Shown piece by piece: positions 1 through 6,779 of a stretch of 48,000 nt of DNA. Source of the DNA: Pelagibacterales bacterium SAG-MED34 (GTDB lineage Bacteria; Pseudomonadota; Alphaproteobacteria; Pelagibacterales; Pelagibacteraceae); NCBI GenBank assembly GCA_014653665.1, contig JACWEE010000001.1, forward strand, positions 1 through 48,000, in the 5' to 3' direction. The number at the start of each line of letters is the position of its first letter. Positions within the stretch are counted from its first letter, which is position 1. The notes below the pieces were generated by a model. The model was not told the origin of the DNA. It made no database searches and worked only from the letters and a program-made list of their open reading frames with translations. The translations under genes were made by a program, and so were the position numbers.

Positions 1-100
1 CTACATTTTGACCACTTACTTGTCTTCTAGGATCTTTTATTTTGTTATCAAATCTGATGAGTATTTCTCTTAAGGAACGCCCTGCTATATTTCTGTTTTG
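1..100 (-). repeat. 100-bp inverted copy of an internal hisZ segment (probable chimeric junction)
   Basis: Bases 1-100 are the exact reverse complement of 8846-8945 inside hisZ. The identity stops abruptly: base 101 no longer matches, and from there on the minus strand encodes a normal YidC N-terminus. The joint lies at a short shared CAAAA. An exact copy in inverted orientation that begins at the window edge and cuts an essential gene is typical of a multiple-displacement-amplification chimera or a mis-assembly. It is unlikely to be a biological repeat. Confidence 0.93.
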
Positions 101-440
101 GATTTAATAGGATTACATTATCATCTCCATTTAAAGTATTTGTATAATTTTTAAAAGTTAAGTCGTCTATTGAAGACCCAATTAATGAAATTGAGCCTCT
201 AATTTTGTCATTTTCAAAAAGAACTCTTTCATTTTCTTTTAAAGCATCATTTCTAGATATTTTAATTGTTTCCTCGTCCTGAACTAATGATGGTGCATCC
301 GTTGAAGAATTTTCACTGGTAATATTTTTGTCATTAGAAATATCTTTTTGGTCTACTACTGCTGGAGCGAAGAATAGACTGTAAAGTATTATTACAGCTG
401 CACTTAGAGATATTGCAGCAATTACATTTTTTGTATCCAT
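48..440 (-). CDS. yidC: Membrane protein insertase YidC, N-terminal fragment, broken by the chimeric joint
   Basis: YidC inserts and folds inner-membrane proteins, alone or with SecYEG. Only the N-terminus is here. A first membrane helix (about residues 5-27) has the usual YidC start, followed by an acidic Asn/Ser-rich linker and the beginning of the periplasmic beta-domain ending near LLNPK. The authentic part is 101-440. The last roughly 17 codons (48-100) are antisense hisZ sequence and not YidC, and the stop at 48-50 is therefore an artefact. It lies 3 bases downstream of yidD on the same strand, in the conserved rpmH-rnpA-yidD-yidC order. The real protein is expected to be about 550 residues. 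Identity is fairly sure from position and the N-terminal pattern. Confidence 0.85.
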   Translation of the reverse strand: MDTKNVIAAISLSAAVIILYSLFFAPAVVDQKDISNDKNITSENSSTDAPSLVQDEETIKISRNDALKENERVLFENDKIRGSISLIGSSIDDLTFKNYTNTLNGDDNVILLNPKQKYSRAFLKRNTHQI

Positions 441-443
441 AAA

Positions 444-686
444 TTACTTTTTCTTTTTAACTGGATCAAATCCTTCTCCACCACCTAAAATTTTTATCGG
501 ATGGCAACTAAGTATTCTTTTAAATCCATTAATACTTCCTTTTAAAATTCCATTCTCTTTTATGTTTTCAATAAAATAATCAGAACATGTTGGAAGATAT
601 CTGCAATTATTACCTAGATACGGAGATATAAGTATTTGATAAAACCTTATAATCTTGATCATTAAAAATTTAATAAAATTGGTCAT
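444..686 (-). CDS. yidD: Membrane protein insertion efficiency factor YidD
   Basis: This is an 80-residue member of the YidD family, small membrane-associated proteins that assist YidC-dependent insertion. The family pattern is clear: an N-terminal amphipathic/hydrophobic stretch with the YQ-x-LISPYLG-like motif, then CRYLPTCSDY with its conserved cysteines, then a basic GFKRILSCHP segment and the C-terminal G-GFDPV. The start ATG (684-686) overlaps the rnpA stop as ATGA, and yidC begins 3 bases after its stop, so the three genes are probably translated from one message. Length and motifs are normal for the family. Confidence 0.95.
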   Translation of the reverse strand: MTNFIKFLMIKIIRFYQILISPYLGNNCRYLPTCSDYFIENIKENGILKGSINGFKRILSCHPIKILGGGEGFDPVKKKK

Positions 687-1024
687 TTAATTTTTTTAAA
701 GTCTTCTAGTGTTGCGTTTTTTATCATTTCATAAGGATCTTTGCTAACAGATATCCTTGCAATCAATAAGTAACAGTAATTAAGATTAATGTTAATTGAT
801 TTTACAGCTTCGTTCATAATATTTCTTAGTCTTCTTTTAATTCTGTTTCTTGTTACTGCATTTCCAATTTTCTTTTTGGCTACAAAACTAATATTTAATC
901 TATTATTATTTTTATCAGAAAGTTTTTTAAAGAAAATTGTTAAGTATTTATTAGAAATTTTTTTTCCGCTCAGAATAGACTTAAAATCCTCATTTTTAGA
1001 AAGGCTAACAATCTTGTTTTTCAT
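683..1024 (-). CDS. rnpA: Ribonuclease P protein component
   Basis: This 113-residue basic protein is the protein subunit of RNase P, which trims the 5' leaders of precursor tRNAs together with the RnpB RNA (not in this window). The signature block KKKIGNAVTRNRIKRRLR holds the RNR motif that contacts the catalytic RNA. The ATG shares one base with the rpmH stop (TAATG), and the stop overlaps yidD. The family is normally 110-125 residues, so it is complete. Linkage to rpmH is nearly universal in bacteria. Confidence 0.96.
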   Translation of the reverse strand: MKNKIVSLSKNEDFKSILSGKKISNKYLTIFFKKLSDKNNNRLNISFVAKKKIGNAVTRNRIKRRLRNIMNEAVKSININLNYCYLLIARISVSKDPYEMIKNATLEDFKKIK

Positions 1025-1161
1025 TAAGCGTTTGTTAATTTTTTTCTTCCTTTAGCTCTTCTTCTTTTTAATACTTTTCTTCCACCCTTTGTCTTTTTTT
1101 TAGCTCTAAAACCGACAGCCCTTTTTCTTTTTCTGTTACTTGGTTGATATGTACGTTTCAT
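1024..1161 (-). CDS. rpmH: 50S ribosomal protein L34
   Basis: A 45-residue reading frame on the minus strand begins [18 protein letters not shown] and ends KGRKKLTNA. This is an unmistakable L34, a small arginine/lysine-rich protein of the large ribosomal subunit. The translation start is the ATG at 1159-1161, and the TAA stop shares a base with the rnpA ATG. It is the first gene of the rpmH-rnpA-yidD-yidC cluster. The 82-base gap upstream, shared with the divergent membrane-protein gene, should hold its promoter. That gap is very AT-rich, with an alternating TA run at about 1200-1212, and no promoter boxes can be assigned with certainty. Confidence 0.97.
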   Translation of the reverse strand: MKRTYQPSNRKRKRAVGFRAKKKTKGGRKVLKRRRAKGRKKLTNA

Positions 1162-1220
1162 TGTTGTTAAATTAATGTTAAATTTCGGTAGTTATACAAA
1201 TATATATATATAAGTACAGC

Positions 1221-1242
1221 GATTTTTAATAAGTTAAAAATC
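1221..1242 (+). promoter_or_regulatory. Perfect 9-bp hairpin immediately before the VTT/DedA-like start codon
   Basis: GATTTTTAA (1221-1229) pairs with TTAAAAATC (1234-1242) around a 4-base TAAG loop. One base separates the stem from the ATG at 1244. No Shine-Dalgarno is visible outside the stem, so the structure sits where the ribosome must bind. The role is inferred: possible translational control of the downstream gene, or part of the divergent rpmH promoter region. Confidence 0.5.
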
Positions 1243-1243
1243 A

Positions 1244-1963
1244 ATGAATAGAGAAAAAAAAATTAAACTATTTTTAGGCTCTGCCTACATTTTGATAGTA
1301 TTTGTTTTTTTAATGATTTTTTTTAATAACTTTTCGTTTCAGGATTTTTCAAGTTATGAATTAATAAGACAAAATAGAGAAGCTTTAGAGAATATTAAAA
1401 ATAGTAATATTTTTTTATCAAGTATTATTTTTTTAATAGGCACCATAGTTTGGGTCCTTTTTTTAGGCTTCGGATCACCGGTATTTCTAGTTGGCGGTTT
1501 TATTTTTGGAAAGTGGTTAGGAACTCTACTAGTCGTTTTTGGATTATCTATTGGTGCAACATTTCTTTATATTTTTGCAAACTATTTTTTAAAAGATTTG
1601 GTTGAGGAAAAATTTTCATCCCGTTTTAGCAATTTTACTGAGAAGTTTAAAAAGAATGAGTTTGTTTTTTTTCTAATCTATAGATTTGTAGGTGGCATTC
1701 CTTTTTTCATTTCAAATATTTTACCTACAATATTTAATGTTAAGGTTAGAAATTTCTTTCTAGGATCAATAATTGGTATGACCCCACAATTATTTGTTGG
1801 AGCATCTCTTGGTGCTGGTTTGAGTAAGATATTGGAGGAAAATTCTGAGGTACCAAGTATTTTAGAATTAATTTTTTCTCCTGATATTTATTTACCAATC
1901 CTAGGAATTATAATTTTAGTTATAATTGGGTTTCTGTTAAAAAAAAATTTTTATACAAAATAA
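1244..1963 (+). CDS. TVP38/TMEM64 (VTT domain, DedA-like) membrane protein
   Basis: This 239-residue protein is very hydrophobic, with about five or six predicted membrane segments: residues 9-28, 58-80, 85-112, then around 140-160, 168-190 and 213-232. The VTT (SNARE-associated) domain is recognisable from the GSPVFLVGGFIFGKWLG block in the middle, followed by a basic amphipathic stretch, then a RFVGGIPFFISNILP-like re-entrant segment with the Arg and Pro typical of the family. DedA/VTT proteins are linked to membrane homeostasis and some act as lipid scramblases. The substrate here cannot be told. It converges on tRNA-Thr with a 3-base gap and is divergent from rpmH. Confidence 0.82.
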   Translation: MNREKKIKLFLGSAYILIVFVFLMIFFNNFSFQDFSSYELIRQNREALENIKNSNIFLSSIIFLIGTIVWVLFLGFGSPVFLVGGFIFGKWLGTLLVVFGLSIGATFLYIFANYFLKDLVEEKFSSRFSNFTEKFKKNEFVFFLIYRFVGGIPFFISNILPTIFNVKVRNFFLGSIIGMTPQLFVGASLGAGLSKILEENSEVPSILELIFSPDIYLPILGIIILVIIGFLLKKNFYTK

Positions 1964-1966
1964 TAG

Positions 1967-2040
1967 TGGTGCCCCCATCCAGAATTGAACTGGAAACTCA
2001 TCCTTACCATGGATGTGTTATACCATTTAACTATAGGGGC
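1967..2040 (-). tRNA. tRNA-Thr (anticodon GGT)
   Basis: Read on the minus strand, the acceptor strand GCCCCTA (from 2040) pairs with TGGGGGC, allowing one U-G. The D arm contains the GG of the loop. The anticodon stem CATCC/GGATG encloses the loop ATGGTAA with anticodon GGT, which reads ACC and ACU. The T arm is TCCAG/CTGGA with a TTCAATT loop. The discriminator is A and the CCA end is encoded (1967-1969). The 3' end is 3 bases from the stop of the convergent membrane-protein gene, so no separate terminator fits between them. Confidence 0.95.
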
Positions 2041-2134
2041 AATATTTACTTAAATTAGTGTATAAATTTAATTTTTTCAAATTATTGCCTTAATTTTTTT
2101 TTAAAATACGTTATATCTATTTGAGGAAAATGTT

Positions 2135-2332
2135 ATGGGAATTCACTACACATATGGAGCTAATAAAAATGCAAAGCTCATGGAAAAAAAAGCTAAAAGA
2201 GAAAAAAAGCTTGCAGAAAAAAGAGCAAAAAAACAGGTGAAAACTGGCCCAGTAAAAATTGAAGAAGATAAAACAATTCCTCTTGACCAGGTTATAACAC
2301 TTGACCATCTTACAAATCCTGACAAAAAATAA
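2135..2332 (+). CDS. Small conserved-looking basic protein, function unknown
   Basis: This is a 65-residue reading frame with a good ribosome-binding site (GAGG at 2123-2126, eight bases before ATG). The N-terminus MGIHYTYGANKNAKLM is followed by a lysine/alanine/glutamate-rich helix (about residues 17-36) and a less charged tail containing DQVITLDHLTNPD. I do not recognise a named family. A 34-codon frame starts 3 bases after its stop and leads directly into dcd, so the three are probably co-transcribed. The high charge and small size would suit an RNA-binding or ribosome-associated protein, but that is only a guess. A longer frame on the opposite strand here is a shadow. Confidence 0.65.
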   Translation: MGIHYTYGANKNAKLMEKKAKREKKLAEKRAKKQVKTGPVKIEEDKTIPLDQVITLDHLTNPDKK

Positions 2333-2335
2333 ATA

Positions 2336-2440
2336 ATGAGTTCAAAAAAGAATAATTTTAGTAAACTTGAACTTGCCTTAAGAAAAAATTTAAAAAAAAG
2401 AAAAGAATTCCAAAAAAAAACAAAGAAAAAAAATAAATAA
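2336..2440 (+). CDS. 34-residue basic protein upstream of dcd
   Basis: The reading frame begins [20 protein letters not shown] and continues as a strongly basic lysine-rich helix to a TAA at 2438-2440. That stop shares its last base with the dcd ATG (TAATG), a translational-coupling arrangement. A pattern of a short acidic/hydrophobic helix followed by LR-x-NLKKRK resembles very small conserved alphaproteobacterial proteins found next to cell-wall and nucleotide genes. I cannot name a function. It is too short to be supported by statistics alone. The tight junctions on both sides (3 bases and -1 base) are the main evidence that it is translated. Confidence 0.5.
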   Translation: MSSKKNNFSKLELALRKNLKKRKEFQKKTKKKNK

Positions 2441-2994
2441 TGTCGGTCCAATCTGATAAGTGGATTATACAAATGGCCAGGGATAATGATATGATTTCTC
2501 CTTTTGAAGATAAACAAGTTAGGGGAGATAAAATATCATTTGGTGTTTCTTCATATGGTTATGATGCGAGAGTTTCTGATGAATTTAAAATTTTTACCAA
2601 CGTAAATTCTGAAATTGTAGATCCAAAAAATTTTAAATCTTCAAATTTTATTACAAAAAACTCATCTGAATGTATAATACCACCCAATTCATTCGTATTA
2701 GCAAGAACCGTAGAGTATTTTAAGATTCCTAAAAATGTTTTGGTTATATGTTTAGGAAAATCTACATATGCAAGATGTGGAATAATTGTCAACGTCACAC
2801 CTCTCGAACCAGGTTGGGAGGGACATGTAACATTAGAATTTTCTAATACAACACCGTTACCGGCAAAAATTTACGCTAATGAAGGAGTTGCTCAATTTGT
2901 TTTCATTAAGGGCAATGAGGATCCAGCTGTTTCATATGCAGATAGAAATGGTAAATACCAAGGTCAAAAGGGAGTTACACTTCCGAAAATATAA
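2440..2994 (+). CDS. dcd: dCTP deaminase
   Basis: This 184-residue enzyme deaminates dCTP to dUTP and so feeds dUMP and thymidylate synthesis in the cytoplasm. The family core [19 protein letters not shown] (about residues 120-138) contains the catalytic Glu and the nucleotide-binding loop, and GKSTYARCG lies just before it. The C-terminus [12 protein letters not shown] is the usual lid. Length equals the alphaproteobacterial norm. The ATG overlaps the stop of a 34-codon frame, and murA starts 2 bases after the dcd stop. Confidence 0.96.
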   Translation: MSVQSDKWIIQMARDNDMISPFEDKQVRGDKISFGVSSYGYDARVSDEFKIFTNVNSEIVDPKNFKSSNFITKNSSECIIPPNSFVLARTVEYFKIPKNVLVICLGKSTYARCGIIVNVTPLEPGWEGHVTLEFSNTTPLPAKIYANEGVAQFVFIKGNEDPAVSYADRNGKYQGQKGVTLPKI

Positions 2995-2996
2995 TA

Positions 2997-4259
2997 ATGG
3001 ACAAATTTATTGTTAAAGGTCCTTGCAAAATAAAGGGCGAAATTTCAATTTCGGGTTCAAAAAATGCTGCTTTACCAATTTTGGCATCGACAATCTTATT
3101 CGAAAAAGAGGTCATAATAAAAAATTTACCTCGTGTTAAAGACATAGATACAATGATAAATCTTTTAAAATCTCTTGGCTCTGAAATAAAATTTAATAAA
3201 AATAGAAAAATCGTTAAAATAACAAAGAAAAAAAAGCAAAATTTTTTTGCATCATATTCACTTGTTAGAACGATGAGAGCTGGAATATTAGTTTTAGGAG
3301 CGCTTGTTGCTAAACATCAAAAGTCTATTACTTCTTTGCCTGGTGGCTGCCTAATAGGAGCAAGACCTGTAAATTATCATTTGAATGCACTTAAAAAACT
3401 TGGAATGAAATATGATATTAAGAAAGGATATATCCACGCACATACGAAAGAAAAACTCAAAGGTACAAAAATCAGATTTTCAAAAATTAGTGTTGGAGCA
3501 ACTGAAAATACAATTATAGCCGCATGTTTAGCAAATGGAATTACTATTCTTAGAAACTGTGCAATCGAACCAGAAATAATTGATTTAATAAATTTTTTAA
3601 AATCAGGTGGTGCAAAAATAAAATTTATAGGCAAACGCACTGTGAAGATAGAAGGTATTAAATCTTTAGAAAGCACAAGTTATTCAGTGATGTCAGATAG
3701 AATAGAAACAGGAACTTTTTGTGTCGCAGCATGTTTAACTGGAGGTAATTTAAAAATAAATAATTTTGACCCAAAAATTATAAAAACAGAATTATCATTA
3801 TTAAAAAAAGTTGGTGCAAAAATCAAAGTAGCCAAAAAACAAATTCATATATCTGGTCCAAAAAAAATTAAAAATTTAACAAATTTAGTTACTAAAGAAT
3901 ATCCAAATTTTCCTACAGATCTGCAAGCACAGTTTATGGTTCTTCTTTGTAAGGCTAAAGGCAAAAGTTCAATAACTGAAAGTATTTTCGAAAATAGATT
4001 TATGCATGTAGCTGAATTAAGAAGATTAGGAGCTGAGATATTAATTAAAAAAAATAAAGCATTTATTTCAGGTGATACTAACTTTCAAGCCGCAGAATTA
4101 ATGTCTAGTGACTTAAGAGCTTCGGTTGCATTAGTTTTAGCTGCAATAGTTGCCACAGGTTCGTCTACAATTAATAGAATTTATCACCTTGATAGAGGAT
4201 ATGAAAATATAGAGAATAAACTAAGAAAAGTAGGTGTAAACATTCGACGTGTTAATTGA
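2997..4259 (+). CDS. murA: UDP-N-acetylglucosamine 1-carboxyvinyltransferase
   Basis: MurA transfers enolpyruvate from PEP to UDP-GlcNAc, the first committed step of peptidoglycan synthesis. It is complete at 420 residues. SKNAALP (from residue 21) carries the conserved Lys22, VRTMRA the conserved Arg, and PGGCLIGARP places the catalytic Cys at residue 118, the residue alkylated by fosfomycin in other bacteria. The C-terminal DLRAS and HLDRGYENIENKL blocks are also present. The stop TGA overlaps the next gene's ATG (TGATG). The presence of this gene means the cell keeps a peptidoglycan wall. Confidence 0.96.
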   Translation: MDKFIVKGPCKIKGEISISGSKNAALPILASTILFEKEVIIKNLPRVKDIDTMINLLKSLGSEIKFNKNRKIVKITKKKKQNFFASYSLVRTMRAGILVLGALVAKHQKSITSLPGGCLIGARPVNYHLNALKKLGMKYDIKKGYIHAHTKEKLKGTKIRFSKISVGATENTIIAACLANGITILRNCAIEPEIIDLINFLKSGGAKIKFIGKRTVKIEGIKSLESTSYSVMSDRIETGTFCVAACLTGGNLKINNFDPKIIKTELSLLKKVGAKIKVAKKQIHISGPKKIKNLTNLVTKEYPNFPTDLQAQFMVLLCKAKGKSSITESIFENRFMHVAELRRLGAEILIKKNKAFISGDTNFQAAELMSSDLRASVALVLAAIVATGSSTINRIYHLDRGYENIENKLRKVGVNIRRVN

Positions 4260-4666
4260 TGGAAAACCAGTATTTAAAAAAGATAATTGCACAAACTCCT
4301 GAAGATCTTCATATCATTTCAGCTTGCTGCTCTGAGGGTAAAGTTAATATTGACGATGTTAAATATTTAGCTTCTAACAAAATTTTCCTAATTTCAATAG
4401 CAAGATTTAGTAAAGAAGAGGAAAATAAAAATAAATTGATAAATAGTATTATCAAATTTGAATTTATTAATTCTTCAAAATCTAAGAATATAGACCAAAA
4501 TGACACTAATCTAACATTAGAACTATTAACAATTGATATTTTTAAGAATGGGGAGAATTTTGAAATAACTATGTTATTTTCGAAAAATAGAATTATAACT
4601 CTTGCCGCTGAAGTAATTGAAGTGACATTAGAGGATCAAAAAATAGCAAATGATAAAAATAATTAA
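4259..4666 (+). CDS. DUF2948 family protein
   Basis: This 135-residue protein resembles the DUF2948 family of Alphaproteobacteria. It shows an N-terminal KKIIAQTPEDLHIISACCSE segment, a 'YLASNKIFLISIARF' strand and a C-terminal acidic 'AAEVIEVTLEDQ' stretch. Function is unknown. The position between murA and hisD is the usual alphaproteobacterial context and is the strongest support. I chose ATG at 4259, which overlaps the murA TGA by one base, over an in-frame TTG three bases earlier. The 3' end overlaps hisD by 17 bases. Confidence 0.75.
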   Translation: MENQYLKKIIAQTPEDLHIISACCSEGKVNIDDVKYLASNKIFLISIARFSKEEENKNKLINSIIKFEFINSSKSKNIDQNDTNLTLELLTIDIFKNGENFEITMLFSKNRIITLAAEVIEVTLEDQKIANDKNN

Positions 4667-5915
4667 TTGTAATAAAAAAAATTACTTAAATATTTTAACA
4701 AAATTTTTAGATCTAAGAAGGTCTGAAAAAAAAAATGAAAATAAAATAATATCTAAAATTTTAAAAGATATTAAGAACAATAAAAATAAAAGTCTTTTAA
4801 AATATGAGAAAAAATTTAGTAAAAATAGTCAAATTAAGCCAGGTATTAAGCAAATTAATAAGGCAATTAAATCTTTAGATCCAACAATTAAAAGAGCTAT
4901 TGATTTTGCTTATAAACGTATACTTAAATTTCATACTGCACAAAAAACTAAAGACATTTTTTATAAAGATAATTTAAATAATAAAATAGAATATAAATAC
5001 GTACCAATTCAATCTATCGGTATTTATGTTCCAGCAAACCTACCATCAACTTTGTTGATGAACGCTATTCCAGCAAAAATAGCGGGTGTAAAAAGAATTG
5101 TACTAGCAAATCCAAAAAATAATGGAAAATTAAATCCTGCAGTTTTATATGCAGCAAAAAAATTAGGAATTAATGAAATTTATTCAATGGGAGGCGCACA
5201 AGCTATAGGTAGTTTAGCTTATATTCAAAAAGTAAATAAAATTGTTGGTCCTGGAAATATCTTTGTTGCTGGTGCTAAAAGACAAGTTTTTGGAGATGTG
5301 GGTATTGAAGGAATGATTGCCGGTCCATCTGAAATAACAATATTAGCAGATAGCAAAACTAATTTAAATGAAGTTACTACATCTATGATTGGGCAAGCCG
5401 AACATGACTCAAATTCACAGTGTATATTAATTACCAAGGATTTAAATTTGATTAAAAAATTTAAAAAAGATTTAGAATTAAAATTAAAACAGATACCAAG
5501 GCAAAGTATTGCCACTAAAAGTATAAAAAGTAATGGACTAATTTTAAAAGTATATAATGATAGACAAATTATTGATGCAATTAATGAGATAGCTCCTGAA
5601 CACTTAGAAATAAATGTTGGCAATTATAAAAAGTATAAAGATAAAATTGTTAATGCGGGAAGTATTTGTATAGGAAAATATTCTCCTATGGCATTAAGCG
5701 ACTATGCTGTTGGGACAAACCATGTATTACCAACTAATGCATCAGCTAAATTTTCATCAGGGTTAAGTTTAAGTGAATTTTATAAAAAAATTAGCCTTAT
5801 AACTCTTTCAAAAAAAGGTGTTGAGAAAATAGGAGAATACGCTACACATCTCGCTGAGTATGAAGAATTAAAAGGTCATGCTTTGAGTATAAAATCTAGA
5901 ATAAATAAGGAGTAA
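4650..5915 (+). CDS. hisD: Histidinol dehydrogenase
   Basis: HisD catalyses the last two steps of histidine synthesis, the NAD-dependent oxidation of L-histidinol to L-histidine. It has 421 residues, near the usual 430. Family landmarks are GIYVPANLPSTLLMNAIPAKIAGV, YSMGGAQAIGSLAYGT-like sequence, GQAEHDSNSQ with the Zn-ligand His and Gln, and the C-terminal PEHLEI with a catalytic Glu-His. The start lies 17 bases inside the preceding gene. Its last codons (AATAAGGAG) double as the Shine-Dalgarno for infA. The other histidine genes in this window, hisZ and hisG, are 2.3 kb downstream. Confidence 0.96.
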   Translation: MIKIINCNKKNYLNILTKFLDLRRSEKKNENKIISKILKDIKNNKNKSLLKYEKKFSKNSQIKPGIKQINKAIKSLDPTIKRAIDFAYKRILKFHTAQKTKDIFYKDNLNNKIEYKYVPIQSIGIYVPANLPSTLLMNAIPAKIAGVKRIVLANPKNNGKLNPAVLYAAKKLGINEIYSMGGAQAIGSLAYIQKVNKIVGPGNIFVAGAKRQVFGDVGIEGMIAGPSEITILADSKTNLNEVTTSMIGQAEHDSNSQCILITKDLNLIKKFKKDLELKLKQIPRQSIATKSIKSNGLILKVYNDRQIIDAINEIAPEHLEINVGNYKKYKDKIVNAGSICIGKYSPMALSDYAVGTNHVLPTNASAKFSSGLSLSEFYKKISLITLSKKGVEKIGEYATHLAEYEELKGHALSIKSRINKE

Positions 5916-5921
5916 CTAAAT

Positions 5922-6137
5922 TTGTCGAAACAAGATTTATTGGAATTTAAAGGTAAGGTAATCGATTTATTACCAAATGCCATGTTCAGAGTAAAGCTTG
6001 AAAATAATCATATTGTTACAGCTCATACAGCTGGAAAGTTGAGGAAGAATAGGATTAGAGTTCTTCAAGGTGATAATGTAACAGTCGAAGTAACACCTTA
6101 TGATTTGACAAAAGGAAGAATTATTTTTAGGTTTTAA
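5922..6137 (+). CDS. infA: Translation initiation factor IF-1 (TTG start)
   Basis: This 71-residue S1/OB-fold protein binds the ribosomal A site during initiation. The sequence ([20 protein letters not shown], later [17 protein letters not shown] and [10 protein letters not shown]) is a standard IF-1. No ATG fits. The start is TTG at 5922, placed eight bases after a strong AAGGAG at 5908-5913 that lies inside the last codons of hisD. The non-ATG start with a strong binding site is unusual for such a highly used factor. tRNA-Phe follows 5 bases after the stop, so a joint transcript with RNA processing is likely. Confidence 0.96.
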   Translation: MSKQDLLEFKGKVIDLLPNAMFRVKLENNHIVTAHTAGKLRKNRIRVLQGDNVTVEVTPYDLTKGRIIFRF

Positions 6138-6142
6138 ATAAT

Positions 6143-6218
6143 GGCTTCGTAGCTCAGTTGGTAGAGCAGAGCCCTGAAAAGGCTTGTGTCGCTGGTTCGA
6201 GTCCCGCCGAAGCCACCA
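6143..6218 (+). tRNA. tRNA-Phe (anticodon GAA)
   Basis: The acceptor GGCTTCG pairs with CGAAGCC. The D arm is GCTC/GAGC with a GG in the loop. The anticodon stem GAGCC/GGCTT encloses CTGAAAA, anticodon GAA. The discriminator is A and CCA is encoded (6216-6218). The T arm is GCTGG-TTCGAGT-CCCGC, which leaves a U-C mismatch in the middle of the T stem. Everything else is normal, so it should function. It is 5 bases downstream of infA. Confidence 0.95.
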
Positions 6219-6308
6219 TTTTAGAAATAAAACCTTGCAGCAAAAATGCTTGCATTCAATTTTAAAATCTAATAACTATCCCGCTAGCTGAAGTTTAGCT
6301 AAGTTTAA

Positions 6309-6314
6309 TATAAT
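6309..6314 (+). promoter_or_regulatory. Likely -10 box of the cold-shock gene
   Basis: A perfect TATAAT at 6309-6314 lies 22 bases before the cold-shock ATG. That would give a leader of only about 15-20 bases containing the purine-rich AGAG/AAAAG. No matching -35 box is evident. A short hairpin (TAGCT 6285-6289 with AGCTA 6297-6301) lies just upstream, where an activator or the -35 would sit. This means the long cold-sensing 5' leader of E. coli cspA is not required here. Confidence 0.45.
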
Positions 6315-6336
6315 AAAGAAAGAGTAAAAGAAAAGT

Positions 6337-6549
6337 ATGAGTACATTAAAAGGAAAAGTAAAGTGGTTCAACGGTAAGAAGGGCTACGGGTTTATAGAAA
6401 GAGAAGACGGAGAAAAAGATTGTTTCGTTCATGCAAGCGCAGTTCGTGAAGCAGGACTTCGTTTTTTGAATGAGAACGACGCTGTAGAATTTGAAATTCA
6501 GGATGGAGACAAAGGTCCAAGCGCAGTGAATTTAAAGAAAACTTCTTAA
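6337..6549 (+). CDS. cspA: Cold-shock protein, CspA family
   Basis: This 70-residue single cold-shock domain binds single-stranded RNA/DNA and acts as an RNA chaperone. RNP1 is KGYGFIE (around residue 15) and RNP2 is CFVHASA, both with their aromatic residues. The gene contains more G and C than its neighbours, as expected for a highly expressed gene in such a genome. It stands alone, with about 118 bases before it (after tRNA-Phe) and about 230 bases after it. The flanks are the least compact part of the window and contain hairpins, which suggests its own promoter and a structured 3' region. Confidence 0.96.
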   Translation: MSTLKGKVKWFNGKKGYGFIEREDGEKDCFVHASAVREAGLRFLNENDAVEFEIQDGDKGPSAVNLKKTS

Positions 6550-6568
6550 ATTTATTTCATTTAAAATT

Positions 6569-6615
6569 TTGTATAGGAATAAAAGTAGGTAAACCCTATG
6601 AATATTCCTATACAA
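6569..6615 (+). terminator. Long hairpin downstream of the cold-shock gene
   Basis: TTGTATAGGAATA (6569-6581) is perfectly complementary to TATTCCTATACAA (6603-6615), a 13-bp stem. The 21-base interior can itself fold through TAGG (6586-6589) and CCTA (6595-6598), so the whole is a rod-like structure. It begins 20 bases after the cold-shock stop. There is no U-run after it, so it is not a classical intrinsic terminator. A 3'-end stabiliser or an RNA thermosensor is as likely. Confidence 0.6.
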
Positions 6616-6624
6616 TACATACTT

Positions 6625-6644
6625 GCATTTTAAGTCTAAAATGC
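6625..6644 (+). other. Second hairpin in the cold-shock/tRNA-His spacer
   Basis: GCATTTTA (6625-6632) pairs with TAAAATGC (6637-6644) around an AGTC tetraloop, and TATTTAA follows. It comes 9 bases after the first long hairpin. The remaining spacer (6645-6779) contains no coding frame I can support. A TATAAA at 6764-6769, 11 bases before tRNA-His, may be the tRNA's -10 box. Confidence 0.5.
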
Positions 6645-6779
6645 TATTTAACCTCCATGTTTATAAATAGTAAAATTTTAGTATCTCATAAAAGACATCA
6701 TTTTCATGCTGGCTTGCAGCTAGCTATTTAACTATTTTAAAATTTAAATTTAACTCTAATTAGTATAAAACAACAACAG

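Noticed and set aside
789-1055. An 88-codon plus-strand frame opposite rnpA
   Set aside because: It is antisense to a clear rnpA, and its Leu/Phe-rich translation is what the complement of Lys-rich coding gives. The same reason removes the other long frames opposite murA, hisD, rpsA, secA and others.
1198-1212. Alternating TA run as a microsatellite or special site
   Set aside because: It is short, and such runs are expected at this base composition. A similar run occurs at 26381-26391.
2146-2517. A 123-codon minus-strand frame over the small proteins and dcd start
   Set aside because: It is antisense to lysine-rich coding and rich in Phe and Leu, with no recognisable domain. The plus strand has ribosome-binding sites and coupled starts.
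6219-6336. A long cspA-type cold-sensing 5' leader
   Set aside because: A perfect TATAAT at 6309-6314 leaves only a short leader, and no conserved cold box is visible.
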